Positions 39,990 to 48,069 of a stretch of 64,000 bases of DNA are shown in pieces. Each line of letters begins with the position of its first letter. Positions within the stretch are counted from its first letter, which is position 1. The notes under the pieces were generated by a model that saw nothing but the letters and a program-made list of their open reading frames with translations, had not been told where the DNA came from and did not search any database. Origin of the DNA: Solirubrum puertoriconensis (GTDB lineage Bacteria; Bacteroidota; Bacteroidia; Cytophagales; Hymenobacteraceae). The stretch spans positions 124,001 to 188,000 of the forward strand of contig NZ_LNAL01000008.1 of assembly GCF_001483135.1 (NCBI RefSeq), written 5' to 3'. Made by a program: the position numbers and the translations under genes.

Positions 39990-40046
39990 GGACGAAATGC
40001 TTCGGCTGCGCCTTTGCATGACGACCTAAGGAAGTCGTTGCCGCGT
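39990..40046. repeat. Possible decayed copy of a dispersed hairpin repeat
   Basis: AAATGCTTCGGCTGCGCCTTTGCATGACG-like sequence resembles the arm of the REP-type element at 57306-57388 (which has AAGCAT and GCATGACG). It is followed by a small hairpin ACGAC-CTAAGGAA-GTCGT. The similarity is partial and judged by eye. The remainder of 39930-40105 shows no gene. Confidence 0.3.
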
Positions 40047-40105
40047 AATACGGTACTTCGGCTCGTGCCTCAGGATGCCCGGAGCGAAAACAAGTGCATT
40101 GCTAA

Positions 40106-41395
40106 TCAGCCCTGCCGCTGCGCAATAATGGCTTCGGCTACTTCGCGGCCGGTAGCCATGGCGCCGTTCAGCGAGGGGTACGAGGCCCAGTCGCCGCAAC
40201 GGTACAGGCTCTCGGCCAGCTGCAACGGTTGGCGCGCGGGTTGCCCGGCTTCGTACGCTGGTAAGGCGTGTTCGAGGTGGTAAGTACCTAGGCGGCGCCA
40301 CTTGCCAGCCGTTGGGCCAAACCAAGCCATTAGTTCCTCGCGCAGGCGCTGGGCTAGTTCGTCGTCGGCGAAGCCGTGGTTGCCATGCGTACTTACCGAT
40401 ACCAGCGTTTGTCCCACCGGAGCGTACTCCTGCGCCACATCACTCAAAAAAGCCACGTTCTGCGCCAAAGCATTGGGAGCGGCGTTCAGGCGTAACAGCC
40501 CGTCGGCGCGGCCGGGCGAGCGGCCCTCGGCAGCAAAGTACGTGCAGGTAGTACGGCGCGCCTGGGTGGGCTCTTGTGTGCTGAGGGCCGGCACCAACTG
40601 GCGCAGGGCGGGGCCATCGGTGGCCAGCACCACGGCGCTGCCCTCGTAACTGCGGCCATCGGTTAGCTGCACCCTAGGTCCGTCGATGGCGGCTACGCGG
40701 GCGTGCAGTACCACGCTTTCGGCCGGGAGGCGCGCTGCTAGCTGCTTGGGTATTTCCTGAATGCCGCGAGCGGGCAGGGCCGCGTCGCCTTCCACAAACT
40801 GCTTGAATACGAACTCGAAGAAGTTACTGGCCGTGGTCAGCTCCCGATCGAGGTACACGCCGCCGAAGAAAGGCCGGAAAAACGATTCGATGATTTGTTC
40901 GCTCCAGCCGTAGCGCCGCAGAAAAGTAAGCGTATCGGTGGCTTCGCGGGCCAGCAGTTCCTCGCTGCTGTGGCGCGTTACGTGTTGCGCCAAGCTTACC
41001 AAGCGCAGCTTATCGGCCAAGCTGCCAATAGGCGCCGCAACGGCCGATAGCCCGCGCAAGGGCTGCCGCAGTGGGTTGCGCAGGGTAGTTTCTTGACCAA
41101 AGGGCAGCCGAATAACTGCACCCGAGGTGAAGGTTTTCAGCTGCAGCGCGCCGTAGTCGATGAGCCGCTGCACCTCGGGGTACTTGGTGAGCAGGATCTG
41201 AAAGCCGTGGTCGAGCCGAAAGCCGTCGGGCGTAACGTCGGTGCGCACGCGGCCACCCACGGCATCGGCCGCTTCGAGCAGCAGCACTGGCCAGCCGGCG
41301 CGGTGCAGGTAGCAGGCACAGGTGAGTCCGGCCATGCCGGCTCCAATGATGATAACGGGCTTTTGAGCAGCGGGGGAGGAGGCGTCGGGAGTCAT
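40106..41395 (-). CDS. NAD(P)/FAD-dependent oxidoreductase (protoporphyrinogen-oxidase/amine-oxidase-like)
   Basis: 429 residues. The N-terminal dinucleotide-binding motif is VIIIGAGMAGLTCACYLHRA, followed by LLEAADAVGGRVRTD and FRLDHGFQILLTKYPE. The C-terminal flavin motif is YRCGDWASYPSLNGAMATG. The fold is that of flavin amine oxidases, protoporphyrinogen oxidases and carotenoid desaturases. The central FFRPFFGGVYLDRELTTAS is common to an uncharacterised bacterial subgroup. No partner gene suggests a substrate. Cytosolic or peripherally membrane-bound; single gene. Confidence 0.85.
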   Translation of the reverse strand: MTPDASSPAAQKPVIIIGAGMAGLTCACYLHRAGWPVLLLEAADAVGGRVRTDVTPDGFRLDHGFQILLTKYPEVQRLIDYGALQLKTFTSGAVIRLPFGQETTLRNPLRQPLRGLSAVAAPIGSLADKLRLVSLAQHVTRHSSEELLAREATDTLTFLRRYGWSEQIIESFFRPFFGGVYLDRELTTASNFFEFVFKQFVEGDAALPARGIQEIPKQLAARLPAESVVLHARVAAIDGPRVQLTDGRSYEGSAVVLATDGPALRQLVPALSTQEPTQARRTTCTYFAAEGRSPGRADGLLRLNAAPNALAQNVAFLSDVAQEYAPVGQTLVSVSTHGNHGFADDELAQRLREELMAWFGPTAGKWRRLGTYHLEHALPAYEAGQPARQPLQLAESLYRCGDWASYPSLNGAMATGREVAEAIIAQRQG

Positions 41396-41432
41396 ACGTT
41401 GCCCAAACTTGAAAGTAGGCCGTAAGGTTGGC

Positions 41433-41990
41433 TTAGCCGTAGAGTTTCACCCCGTACTGCTGCTCGAAAGCGCGAATCTGTTCATAGCTCAGATTTTGCT
41501 TGAGCAGAAACGTACGTTGCCCTCCTACCATTTCCCACACGGGCACCCGCCGCTCGTACCACGCTTGCAGCAGTTGCTGCAACGTTTGCGCTTGCTGTTG
41601 CTGGCGAATACGCACTGCCATTTCGGGCCATTGCCCAATCCGTATTGTCGTTTCCCCCGGCGAACCTACCCACCGAAACGCGGCTTGCAGGTACCCGCAG
41701 TAGTCCAGTTGGATAGGCGAGCCAACGTGCAGTGACTGCTCTTCAATCCGGCCGTGGCACTCCCGGTAAGCCACGTCGGCGGTGAGTGTTAATACGCCAA
41801 CCACCTGCTCGCTTCTGCTGGTCAGGGAAAATCCAGAAAAAGACAACAAACCCACCTCAACGCCGGCAGCCGGGGGTTCGGGTACTAGAATCGGCAAGCT
41901 CAACAACAGTACCTCACCCGGGTGAAAATACTCTCCACGCAGGGCAGCTCGATGAGCCCGCTCCAATAAATTGGGAGAAACATAGGGCAT
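41433..41990 (-). CDS. Hypothetical protein
   Basis: 185 residues, soluble, with no signal peptide or membrane segment. The first half is beta-rich (GEVLLLSLPILVPEPPAAGV, VEVGLLSFSGFSLTS); the second half is helical with a Gln-rich stretch (RIRQQQQAQTLQQLLQAWYE). It ends LSYEQIRAFEQQYGVKLYG. I recognise no family. It lies 38 bp upstream of the FAD-oxidoreductase on the same strand, so co-transcription is possible. Start chosen at the ATG at 41990. Confidence 0.55.
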   Translation of the reverse strand: MPYVSPNLLERAHRAALRGEYFHPGEVLLLSLPILVPEPPAAGVEVGLLSFSGFSLTSRSEQVVGVLTLTADVAYRECHGRIEEQSLHVGSPIQLDYCGYLQAAFRWVGSPGETTIRIGQWPEMAVRIRQQQQAQTLQQLLQAWYERRVPVWEMVGGQRTFLLKQNLSYEQIRAFEQQYGVKLYG

Positions 41991-42017
41991 AAGTGGGCAA
42001 TTACAGCGTAGGCTACC

Positions 42018-42659
42018 CTACCACAAGCGGCGGCGCTTCGGAATCTTGCGGGTTTTCTGGGTGTAGAATTCGGCCACCCCTTTGCGCGTCATCGGAATAT
42101 CCCAACGGCCAATTAGCTGCCCGGCTGCATAGCCTGTTAGCTGCTTGCCGGGGTACGTTTCACCTAGGAGCTTGGCATCGGCGGCGGCAACATCGGTGCC
42201 CACTTGCCCGTGGCAGCGCAAGCACATATCGTTCGGCATCAGCACCAAGGGGCTCTGCACCAGAAATTTCTCCTGACTGGGGCGCTGGGCACGTAGCGAG
42301 TCGCCTTCGGTAATGGGGCGGGGCGGCAGCAGCTCGCGGTGCGGCTGTGCCTCCAGCTCGCGGGCTAGCGTAACCACGGCGGGCAGGCGCTCGGGCTGAC
42401 AGAAAGGGTGCGCTGCGGCCACGCCACCGGCATTAAGGCGCTCGGTAAGCTGCGCGCGCCAGCCGCGGTCGGCGGTGCGGGTAAGCGAATCAGCAGCCCA
42501 GCGAGCGGCCTGCAGCAATTGCTCGGGCTTAATGCGCTTGGGATGAAAGTTTTCGACCTCGCGGGCCAACTCCTTGGTGTTCTCCAGGTGCTCAACTTGG
42601 TCGGGGCGGCAGGCGGCCAGCAGGGGCAGCAAGGCCAGCAGGAATAGGCTTCGGCGCAT
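42018..42659 (-). CDS. c-type haem lipoprotein with Tll0287-like (DUF3365) domain
   Basis: 213 residues from the ATG at 42659; the frame upstream is antisense to the prfA start. The lipoprotein signal is MRRSLFLLALLPLLAAC, with the lipidated Cys at 17. A sensor-like domain (LLQAARWAADSLTRTADRG, LTERLNAGGVAAAHPFC) is followed by one haem-binding motif MCLRCHGQVG and then GRWDIPMTRKGVAEFYTQKT. This is the Tll0287-like/DUF3365 arrangement, often a periplasmic redox or haem sensor. No electron-transfer partner is next to it. It is divergent from prfA. Confidence 0.82.
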   Translation of the reverse strand: MRRSLFLLALLPLLAACRPDQVEHLENTKELAREVENFHPKRIKPEQLLQAARWAADSLTRTADRGWRAQLTERLNAGGVAAAHPFCQPERLPAVVTLARELEAQPHRELLPPRPITEGDSLRAQRPSQEKFLVQSPLVLMPNDMCLRCHGQVGTDVAAADAKLLGETYPGKQLTGYAAGQLIGRWDIPMTRKGVAEFYTQKTRKIPKRRRLW

Positions 42660-42710
42660 ATAGCAAAACGACAACACTGCCGGAACCACTCCTAGGCCCG
42701 ACGGGTTTTG

Positions 42711-42718
42711 TACCTTTG
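42711..42718 (+). promoter_or_regulatory. -7 promoter element of prfA
   Basis: TACCTTTG, an exact TAnnTTTG, 36 bp before the prfA ATG. No -33 TTG at the expected distance. Confidence 0.45.
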
Positions 42719-42753
42719 CAAAAGTACCGCCCAATTTCGGACCCCAACGACCG

Positions 42754-43827
42754 ATGCTCGACAAATTAGAGGCTATCAGCCAGCGCTTCAACGACGTGAG
42801 CCAGCAACTGCTGGACCCCGAGGTCATGAGCGACATGAAGCGCTATAAAGCCCTCAACAAAGAATACAAAGACCTCAACAAGATTGTAACGGAGTACAAA
42901 GCCTACCAGAACGTACTCTCGAACATCGAAGGCGCCCGCGAAGTCATTGCCACGGAGAAGGATCAGGACTTCCGCCAGATGGCCAAAGACGAGCTGGACA
43001 TGCTGCTGCCCGAGCAGGAACGCCTGGAAGCCGTCATCAAAGACCTGCTGATTCCGAAGGACCCGAACGATTCCAAGGACATCATTATGGAAATCCGGGC
43101 CGGGGCCGGCGGCGACGAAGCCGCGCTGTTTGCCGGCGACCTGCAGCGCATGTACATGCGCTTTGCCGAAAAGCAGGGCTGGAAGATGGAACTCATCGAC
43201 GCCATGGAAGGCACGGCGGGCGGCTACAAAGAAATTATTGTGGCGGTGCGCGGCGAGGACGTGTACGGCAAGCTGAAGTTCGAATCGGGCGTGCACCGCG
43301 TACAGCGCGTGCCGGCCACCGAAACCCAGGGCCGCATCCACACCTCGGTGGCTTCCATCGTGGTGCTGCCCGAGGCCGAGGAATTCGACGTCGAACTGAA
43401 CATGAACGACATCCGCAAGGACTTATTCTGCGCCTCGGGCCCCGGCGGGCAGTCGGTAAACACTACCTATTCGGCCGTACGCCTGACGCACTTGCCCACC
43501 GGCTTGGTGGCCCAGTGCCAGGACCAGAAGTCGCAGATGAAAAACTTCGATAAGGCCCTGCAGGTTCTCCGCTCGCGCGTGTACGAGATGGAGCTGGCCA
43601 AGAAGAACGAAGCCGAAGGTGCGCAGCGCAAGAGCATGATTGGCGGCGGTGACCGTTCCGACAAAATCCGTACCTACAACTACCCGCAAGGTCGCGTTAC
43701 CGACCACCGCATCGGCTACACAGTATACAACCTGGTATCGGTGATGGACGGCAACATCGACGACTTTGTGGAGCAGCTGCGCATCGCCGAAAGCGCCGAG
43801 CGCCTGCAAGAAGGCACTGTGGCTTAA
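42754..43827 (+). CDS. prfA: Peptide chain release factor 1
   Basis: 357 residues. The codon-recognition tripeptide PAT is at residues 187-189 (QRVPATETQGRIHTS), and the catalytic GGQ is at 231-233 (ASGPGGQSVNTTYSAVRLTH). The PxT motif assigns it to RF1, which reads UAA and UAG. The conserved AGAGGDEAALFAGDL block is present. Full length, with no sign of an internal frameshift. It has its own promoter and a strong terminator. CCTAGG does not occur inside this gene, in contrast to its neighbours. Confidence 0.96.
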   Translation: MLDKLEAISQRFNDVSQQLLDPEVMSDMKRYKALNKEYKDLNKIVTEYKAYQNVLSNIEGAREVIATEKDQDFRQMAKDELDMLLPEQERLEAVIKDLLIPKDPNDSKDIIMEIRAGAGGDEAALFAGDLQRMYMRFAEKQGWKMELIDAMEGTAGGYKEIIVAVRGEDVYGKLKFESGVHRVQRVPATETQGRIHTSVASIVVLPEAEEFDVELNMNDIRKDLFCASGPGGQSVNTTYSAVRLTHLPTGLVAQCQDQKSQMKNFDKALQVLRSRVYEMELAKKNEAEGAQRKSMIGGGDRSDKIRTYNYPQGRVTDHRIGYTVYNLVSVMDGNIDDFVEQLRIAESAERLQEGTVA

Positions 43828-43860
43828 ACTTCGCTGCCTTTCACTTATTTGCTATTCGTC

Positions 43861-43896
43861 AAAACGGGTTCTGCTACGGCGGAACCCGTTTTTTTT
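43861..43896 (+). terminator. Rho-independent terminator of prfA
   Basis: AAAACGGGTTC / GAACCCGTTTT, 11-bp perfect arms with a 10-nt loop, followed by a T run of eight. Confidence 0.9.
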
Positions 43897-43980
43897 GCCT
43901 CTGGCTTAGTTTCTTTGCACTCGTACCTAGCGTTGCTGCAGGCCGTCGGCAACTCGCAACCAACCTGACTGCTCCTGCCC

Positions 43981-44577
43981 ATGGATTGTTCGCGTTGCAT
44001 TACGCTCGAGAATAGCCGCGTACGGCTGCGCCCCCTCGAAGCCTCGGACTTTGATGCTTTAAAGCAGATTGCTTTCGATGCCGACATTTGGCGCTATCTG
44101 ACTACCCCTCCGCCGCGCGACAACATGGCTTTGGCCGCCTACCTAGCGCAAACGCTAAAGGACCGACAACAAGGCAAACGCTACCCCTTCGCCATCATCG
44201 ACTTGGAAACTGGGCGCCTGGCCGGCAGCACCAGCTACGGCAGCTTTGCCATGCCCGATGGCCGTTTGGAAATTGGCTGGACGTGGCTGGGCAAAGAGTT
44301 TCAGCGCACAGGCGTAAACCGCGCCGCCAAGCACCTGCTGCTGAAGTATGCCTTTGGCGAGCTGGGCTGCGAACGGGTAGAGCTGAAAACCGATTTGCGC
44401 AACCACCAGTCGCAGGAGGCCATGCGCCGCATGGGCGCGGTGCAGGAAGGAGTGCTGCGCAGCCACATGGCCCTGCCCGATGGTTCGCGCCGCGACTCAG
44501 TGTACTTCAGCATTCTGCGCTCGGAGTGGGATAAGCTGCGCCAGTCGGTATTTAGGGAGTACGACAGCCGTGGCTAA
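43981..44577 (+). CDS. GNAT-family acetyltransferase, RimJ/RimL-like
   Basis: 198 residues. The opening VRLRPLEASDFDALKQIAFD is typical of RimJ/RimL-type acetyltransferases. The acetyl-CoA site is in IGWTWLGKEFQRTGVNRAAK (the usual R-x-x-G-x-G/A loop is relaxed), followed by LLLKYAFGELGCERVELKTD and SQEAMRRMGAVQEGVLR. Possible substrates are the N-terminus of a ribosomal protein or a small amine; this cannot be told here. Its 3' end overlaps the GTG start of dgkA by 8 nt, so the pair is translationally coupled. Confidence 0.85.
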   Translation: MDCSRCITLENSRVRLRPLEASDFDALKQIAFDADIWRYLTTPPPRDNMALAAYLAQTLKDRQQGKRYPFAIIDLETGRLAGSTSYGSFAMPDGRLEIGWTWLGKEFQRTGVNRAAKHLLLKYAFGELGCERVELKTDLRNHQSQEAMRRMGAVQEGVLRSHMALPDGSRRDSVYFSILRSEWDKLRQSVFREYDSRG

Positions 44578-44971
44578 GCCCCCGAGCCGGCACCGCGCGC
44601 GTTGGCGCCACGAGGTAGCCTCGTTTGGCTACGCCTTGCAGGGCATTGGCGAAGCCCTGAAATCGGAACCGCACCTGCGCTTTCATGCCCTGGCCACCGT
44701 GGCGGCCGTTGCCCTAGGTGCGTGGCTGCAATTGCCTAGGTACGATTGGGCCTTGGTGGTACTGGCCATTGGCGCCGTCTGGACGGCCGAGCTGATGAAT
44801 ACGGCCGTGGAAAGCATTGTCGATTTGGTGTCGCCCGACTTCCATGTGCTGGCCGGCCGCGCCAAAGACGTAGCCGCTGGCGCCGTGCTGCTGGCCTCGT
44901 TGGCCGCCGTGGTGGTAGGCTTGCTGGTGTTTGGCCCGCCGCTGTGGGCCAAGCTGCTGCCGCTGCTGTAG
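44570..44971 (+). CDS. dgkA: Diacylglycerol kinase family protein (undecaprenol kinase-like)
   Basis: 133 residues from GTG at 44570, overlapping the preceding gene; the frame continues further back but that part reads through the GNAT gene. Three membrane helices follow an amphipathic N-terminus (YALQGIGEALKSEPHLRFHA). The signature is WTAELMNTAVESIVDLVSPD with the catalytic Glu and Asn, then FHVLAGRAKDVAAGAVLLAS. The family phosphorylates diacylglycerol or undecaprenol. Its stop codon directly abuts the stop codon of the convergent kptA gene, with no spacer. Confidence 0.87.
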   Translation: MAKPPSRHRARWRHEVASFGYALQGIGEALKSEPHLRFHALATVAAVALGAWLQLPRYDWALVVLAIGAVWTAELMNTAVESIVDLVSPDFHVLAGRAKDVAAGAVLLASLAAVVVGLLVFGPPLWAKLLPLL

Positions 44972-45526
44972 CTACTCGGCGGTACCTAGGATAAACCGCG
45001 GCGGTACGCTATCCGTCAGCCACACGCCGTTTTCTGATTGGTAAAATAAGTGCCCTAGATCGTGCATCTGGCCGGCGGCAATGGTCAGCACCACGGGGCT
45101 GCCGTAGCGCTGGCCCACGCTGCGGGCGGTAGCCGCATCAGCCGAAAGGTGCACGTGGTGGCGCTTTTGTTTGAGCAAGCCATGTTGCCGAATGCTGCCC
45201 AGATTACGCTCGGCAGTGCCGTGATACAACAACTCGGGTGGTGTTTGCGGCTGGTAGCCTAGGTCGATGGAAACCGAATGGCCTTGGTTGGCCCGAATGC
45301 GCTGCCCATCGGGGCTGAAGGCAAAGCGCTGCTTGTCGTTGTTGGCTACTACGGCCTCCAAAGTGGCCTGGCTAATGCCGCGGCCGTGCTGCTGCAGTCG
45401 CTCCAACAACTCTGCTACATTGGCCCAGCCGGCGCCATCGAGCCGAAGGCCGATAAGCTGCGGCTGGTGGCGCAGCACCAACGACAGAAACTTGCTTAGG
45501 CGGCGGTCGGAATCGGGGGTAGCCAT
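44972..45526 (-). CDS. kptA: RNA 2'-phosphotransferase (Tpt1/KptA family)
   Basis: 184 residues from the ATG at 45526. The N-terminal winged-helix part is LSKFLSLVLRHQPQLIGLRL, with DGAGWANVAELL. The ADP-ribosyltransferase-like part has LYHGTAERNLGSIRQHGLL, KRHHVHLSAD and GSPVVLTIAAG. The Arg-His-Arg-Arg set of Tpt1 can be followed through these motifs. In eukaryotes Tpt1 removes the splice-junction 2'-phosphate from tRNA using NAD+. Bacteria lack that splicing pathway, so the role here is unknown (perhaps repair of 2'-phosphorylated RNA). The longer frame to 46084 is a shadow. Confidence 0.9.
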   Translation of the reverse strand: MATPDSDRRLSKFLSLVLRHQPQLIGLRLDGAGWANVAELLERLQQHGRGISQATLEAVVANNDKQRFAFSPDGQRIRANQGHSVSIDLGYQPQTPPELLYHGTAERNLGSIRQHGLLKQKRHHVHLSADAATARSVGQRYGSPVVLTIAAGQMHDLGHLFYQSENGVWLTDSVPPRFILGTAE

Positions 45527-45588
45527 GGCAACGCTGATTGCGTAAGGGAAAAGTAAGTAAGCCCGTCTGGCAACGCCGGGGCAAGTTG

Positions 45589-45596
45589 TAGATTTG
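45589..45596 (+). promoter_or_regulatory. -7 promoter element of the DUF6970 lipoprotein gene
   Basis: TAGATTTG, an exact TAnnTTTG, 24 bp before the ATG at 45620. -33 element unclear. Confidence 0.4.
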
Positions 45597-45619
45597 CCGC
45601 CTTCTCTCGAAAAAAGCCT

Positions 45620-46087
45620 ATGCGCTGTATTGCTGCTTTTGCCCTTGGTGCTTTGCTGCTGAGCGGTTCGTGCGCCCGCCGCGTCGACCTGACTACGCCC
45701 ACCGATACCTCGGAACCTAGGGCTACGGGCAACGCCTCCACGCCCGCACCCACCACCACGCCAACCACCATTCCGGTGCCCGACGGCGGTCAGGTTCCTT
45801 TCGACAAGCGCAACCGCCCCACGTGGCTGGACGACAAGATCAACAAGTACCTGGCAGCCAAGCCCGAGAACCCGCCCATCCGCATCATGAGTTACCAGTA
45901 CAACGGCCAAACGGTGTACTACGAATCGGCGCCCTGCTGCGACCAGTTCACTACGCTCTACGATGCCAAAGGCAACATCCTGTGCCGCCCCGATGGCGGC
46001 ATAACGGGCCGCGGCGACGGCCGCTGCGCCGATTTTGAGAAGCGTCGCACCAACGAACAACTGGTGTGGCAGGATCCGCGCCAATAA
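45620..46087 (+). CDS. DUF6970-type lipoprotein
   Basis: 155 residues. The lipoprotein signal MRCIAAFALGALLLSGSC (lipidated Cys18) is followed by a Thr/Pro-rich linker to about residue 60. The C-terminal domain has IRIMSYQYNGQTVYYESAPC, a Cys-Cys pair (APCCDQF), LYDAKGNILCRPDGGITG and GRCADFEKRR. I recall this pattern from the DUF6970 family of Bacteroidota, of unknown function; the cysteines probably form disulfides in the periplasm. Single gene, divergent from kptA. Confidence 0.75.
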   Translation: MRCIAAFALGALLLSGSCARRVDLTTPTDTSEPRATGNASTPAPTTTPTTIPVPDGGQVPFDKRNRPTWLDDKINKYLAAKPENPPIRIMSYQYNGQTVYYESAPCCDQFTTLYDAKGNILCRPDGGITGRGDGRCADFEKRRTNEQLVWQDPRQ

Positions 46088-46159
46088 CCTTTTGCTCTTT
46101 ACCTCGGGTAAGATGACCTACTCACACCTAGGCCCGTCTTCCGCATACACTACTCAACA

Positions 46160-46639
46160 ATGATTAACACGATCGAAAAGCTCGGCGCCTACAACGTATG
46201 GGCCAATGGTAAACTACTCAGCCACCTCGATGGCATTGTAGCCACCGGCCAACAGCTGCCCGAGCGCGCCCTTCGCCTTTTTAGCCACGTACTGAATGCC
46301 CAAGCCATTTGGCTGGCGCGCCTTACGGGCACCCAAAGCCCTGTAAAAGTGTGGCAGGAGCACGATTTGCAAGGCCTGCACAAGCTGCACCAGCAAACTT
46401 CGCCCTCGCTGCACCAGTACATGCAGGATGCCGACGATGCCGAGATGACGCGCATGATCAGCTACGCCAACTCGCTGGGCAACGCCTACGACAGCCAAGT
46501 GTCGGACATCCTGACGCACGTGTGCGTGCACGCCAACTACCACCGTGCGCAAGTAGCTGCCGATTTGCGCCAGAACGGCTTAGAGCCCATCAACACCGAT
46601 TTTATTACCTATTGCCGCGAGCTGGCCGGCCAGGCTTAG
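46160..46639 (+). CDS. DinB-family protein (YfiT-like four-helix metalloprotein)
   Basis: 159 residues. The helix-bundle fold is indicated by IEKLGAYNVWANGKLLSHLD and the metal-binding histidines in LRLFSHVLNAQAIWLARL and LTHVCVHANYHRAQVAADLR. DinB/YfiT-like proteins act as thiol-dependent transferases, often with bacillithiol or similar cofactors. The name reflects family membership and does not mean DNA polymerase IV. The substrate is unknown. Single gene ended by a strong terminator. Confidence 0.87.
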   Translation: MINTIEKLGAYNVWANGKLLSHLDGIVATGQQLPERALRLFSHVLNAQAIWLARLTGTQSPVKVWQEHDLQGLHKLHQQTSPSLHQYMQDADDAEMTRMISYANSLGNAYDSQVSDILTHVCVHANYHRAQVAADLRQNGLEPINTDFITYCRELAGQA

Positions 46640-46673
46640 GCCGCGTAACCTAGGGGGCCGCTCCCTGCGTTTC

Positions 46674-46703
46674 AAAACCCTTCCAGCTCGGGAGGGTTTT
46701 TTA
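46674..46703 (+). terminator. Rho-independent terminator of the DinB-family gene
   Basis: AAAACCCTTCC / GGGAGGGTTTT, 11-bp arms with one G-T pair, loop AGCTC, followed by T residues. Confidence 0.85.
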
Positions 46704-46734
46704 TTGCTCCTTTACCTTATCAGCCACAGAAACC

Positions 46735-47361
46735 ATGTCGGATAATACCACTGCCTCGGCGGCCGTGCTGGCGCCCGAGCGCCTGGCCCAGGCCTATACT
46801 TACGAATCGTACCGCCAACTCATCGACGATTTGCTGGCCCAAGGCCTCACCACGGGCCCCAACCAATCGGCCGATTTGCTGAAGTACGCCCGCCTGAACG
46901 AACAGCGCATGTCGCGCATCGACAAAACGGTGGTGCTGGTGCCCGAGCTGCAGGCCGAACTCGACCGCCTGCAGGGCCGCTACGTGTGGCTGGTGCTTAC
47001 CGAAGGCTGGTGCGGCGACGCCGCCCAAATTGTGCCCGTGTTCGAAGCCGTGGTGCGCGCCAGCCACGACAAGCTAAAATCGGCCTACCTGCTGCGCGAC
47101 GACAACCTGGACCTAATGGACCGCTACCTCACCAACGGCGGCCGCTCCATTCCGAAGCTCGTTGTGCTGCAAGCCGATACACTGACCGAAGTAGCCACTT
47201 GGGGCCCGCGTCCAGCTCCGGCCCAGGAGATGTTTCTGCGCCTGAAGGCCCAGCAGCTGCCCTTCGAGGAATTTGCCACCCAGTTGCACAGCTGGTACGC
47301 CAAAGACCGCACCCAGAGCACCCAGCAAGAGTTGTTGGCACTGCTGCAGCAATTAGCTTAG
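46735..47361 (+). CDS. Thioredoxin-family protein with a single active-site cysteine (CGDA)
   Basis: 208 residues. The thioredoxin fold is in the C-terminal half: VWLVLTEGWCGDAAQIVPVF, then LRDDNLDLMDRYLTNGGRSI and the cis-Pro strand IPKLVVLQADTL. The second cysteine of CxxC is replaced by Ala, so the protein cannot do ordinary dithiol exchange; it may bind or reduce by a monothiol route. The N-terminal ~70 residues are a helical extension. It resembles the Thioredoxin_9 type found in Bacteroidota and Firmicutes. No signal peptide. Second gene in a run of independent cytosolic enzymes. Confidence 0.85.
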   Translation: MSDNTTASAAVLAPERLAQAYTYESYRQLIDDLLAQGLTTGPNQSADLLKYARLNEQRMSRIDKTVVLVPELQAELDRLQGRYVWLVLTEGWCGDAAQIVPVFEAVVRASHDKLKSAYLLRDDNLDLMDRYLTNGGRSIPKLVVLQADTLTEVATWGPRPAPAQEMFLRLKAQQLPFEEFATQLHSWYAKDRTQSTQQELLALLQQLA

Positions 47362-47437
47362 CTGCCCCAACCAGCCCGGCCCCGCGCCACCTAGGCGGTC
47401 CGAGGCATCTCTATTTCCTCCGATTTACGCTTTGTTC

Positions 47438-48028
47438 ATGTCCGTAAAACACGCCCAAACCAAGTACCCGGTAGCCGATTTCATTAAGCACCGCTGGAGC
47501 GCCCGTTCGTTTTCCAACCAGCCCATCGACGACGAAACCTTGCGGACGCTGTTTGAGGCCGCGGCTTGGGCCCCCAGCGCCATGAACGAGCAACCCTGGC
47601 GCTTTGTGTACGCCCACCGCGAGCAAACCGAGGCTTTCGGGCAGCTGTGGAGCTGCTTGTTGCCCGGCAACCAACCTTGGGCTAAAAATGCGGCCGTGCT
47701 GGTGCTGGTGCTGGCGCACAAAGCCTTTGCCCAAAACGGCCAGCTCAACCGCCACTACCTGCACGATACGGGCATGGCCACTACCAATTTGTTGCTGCAA
47801 GCCGGCGAGCTGGGCATTCATGGGCACCCCATGGGCGGCTTCGACGTGGCCAAAACGCGTGAAACATACAACCTGCCCGACGAGTTGGAGCCCGTTACCG
47901 TACTGGCCCTAGGGTACGTGGGCCCAGCCGAGCAGCTGGAGGAGCCATTCCGTTCGCGCGAGTTGGCCGCGCGCAGTCGCAAACCCCTCGAGGAGTTCGT
48001 ATTCGAAAACAATCTGCCCAAGCAGTAG
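47438..48028 (+). CDS. Nitroreductase family protein
   Basis: 196 residues from the ATG at 47438. FMN-binding motifs are IKHRWSARSFSNQPIDDETL (R-x-S-x-R form), FEAAAWAPSAMNEQPWRFVY, DTGMATTNLLLQAGELGIHG and the C-terminal VTVLALGYVGPAEQ. Members reduce nitroaromatics, quinones or flavins with NAD(P)H. The natural substrate is open. A -7-like sequence TACGCTTTG (one base longer than consensus) ends three bases before the ATG. The pirin gene follows 41 bp downstream on the same strand, so the two may be co-transcribed. Confidence 0.9.
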   Translation: MSVKHAQTKYPVADFIKHRWSARSFSNQPIDDETLRTLFEAAAWAPSAMNEQPWRFVYAHREQTEAFGQLWSCLLPGNQPWAKNAAVLVLVLAHKAFAQNGQLNRHYLHDTGMATTNLLLQAGELGIHGHPMGGFDVAKTRETYNLPDELEPVTVLALGYVGPAEQLEEPFRSRELAARSRKPLEEFVFENNLPKQ

Positions 48029-48069
48029 CTTCTGCTGCTACCTTCCACACCTCATTCTGTTCTGCTGCA

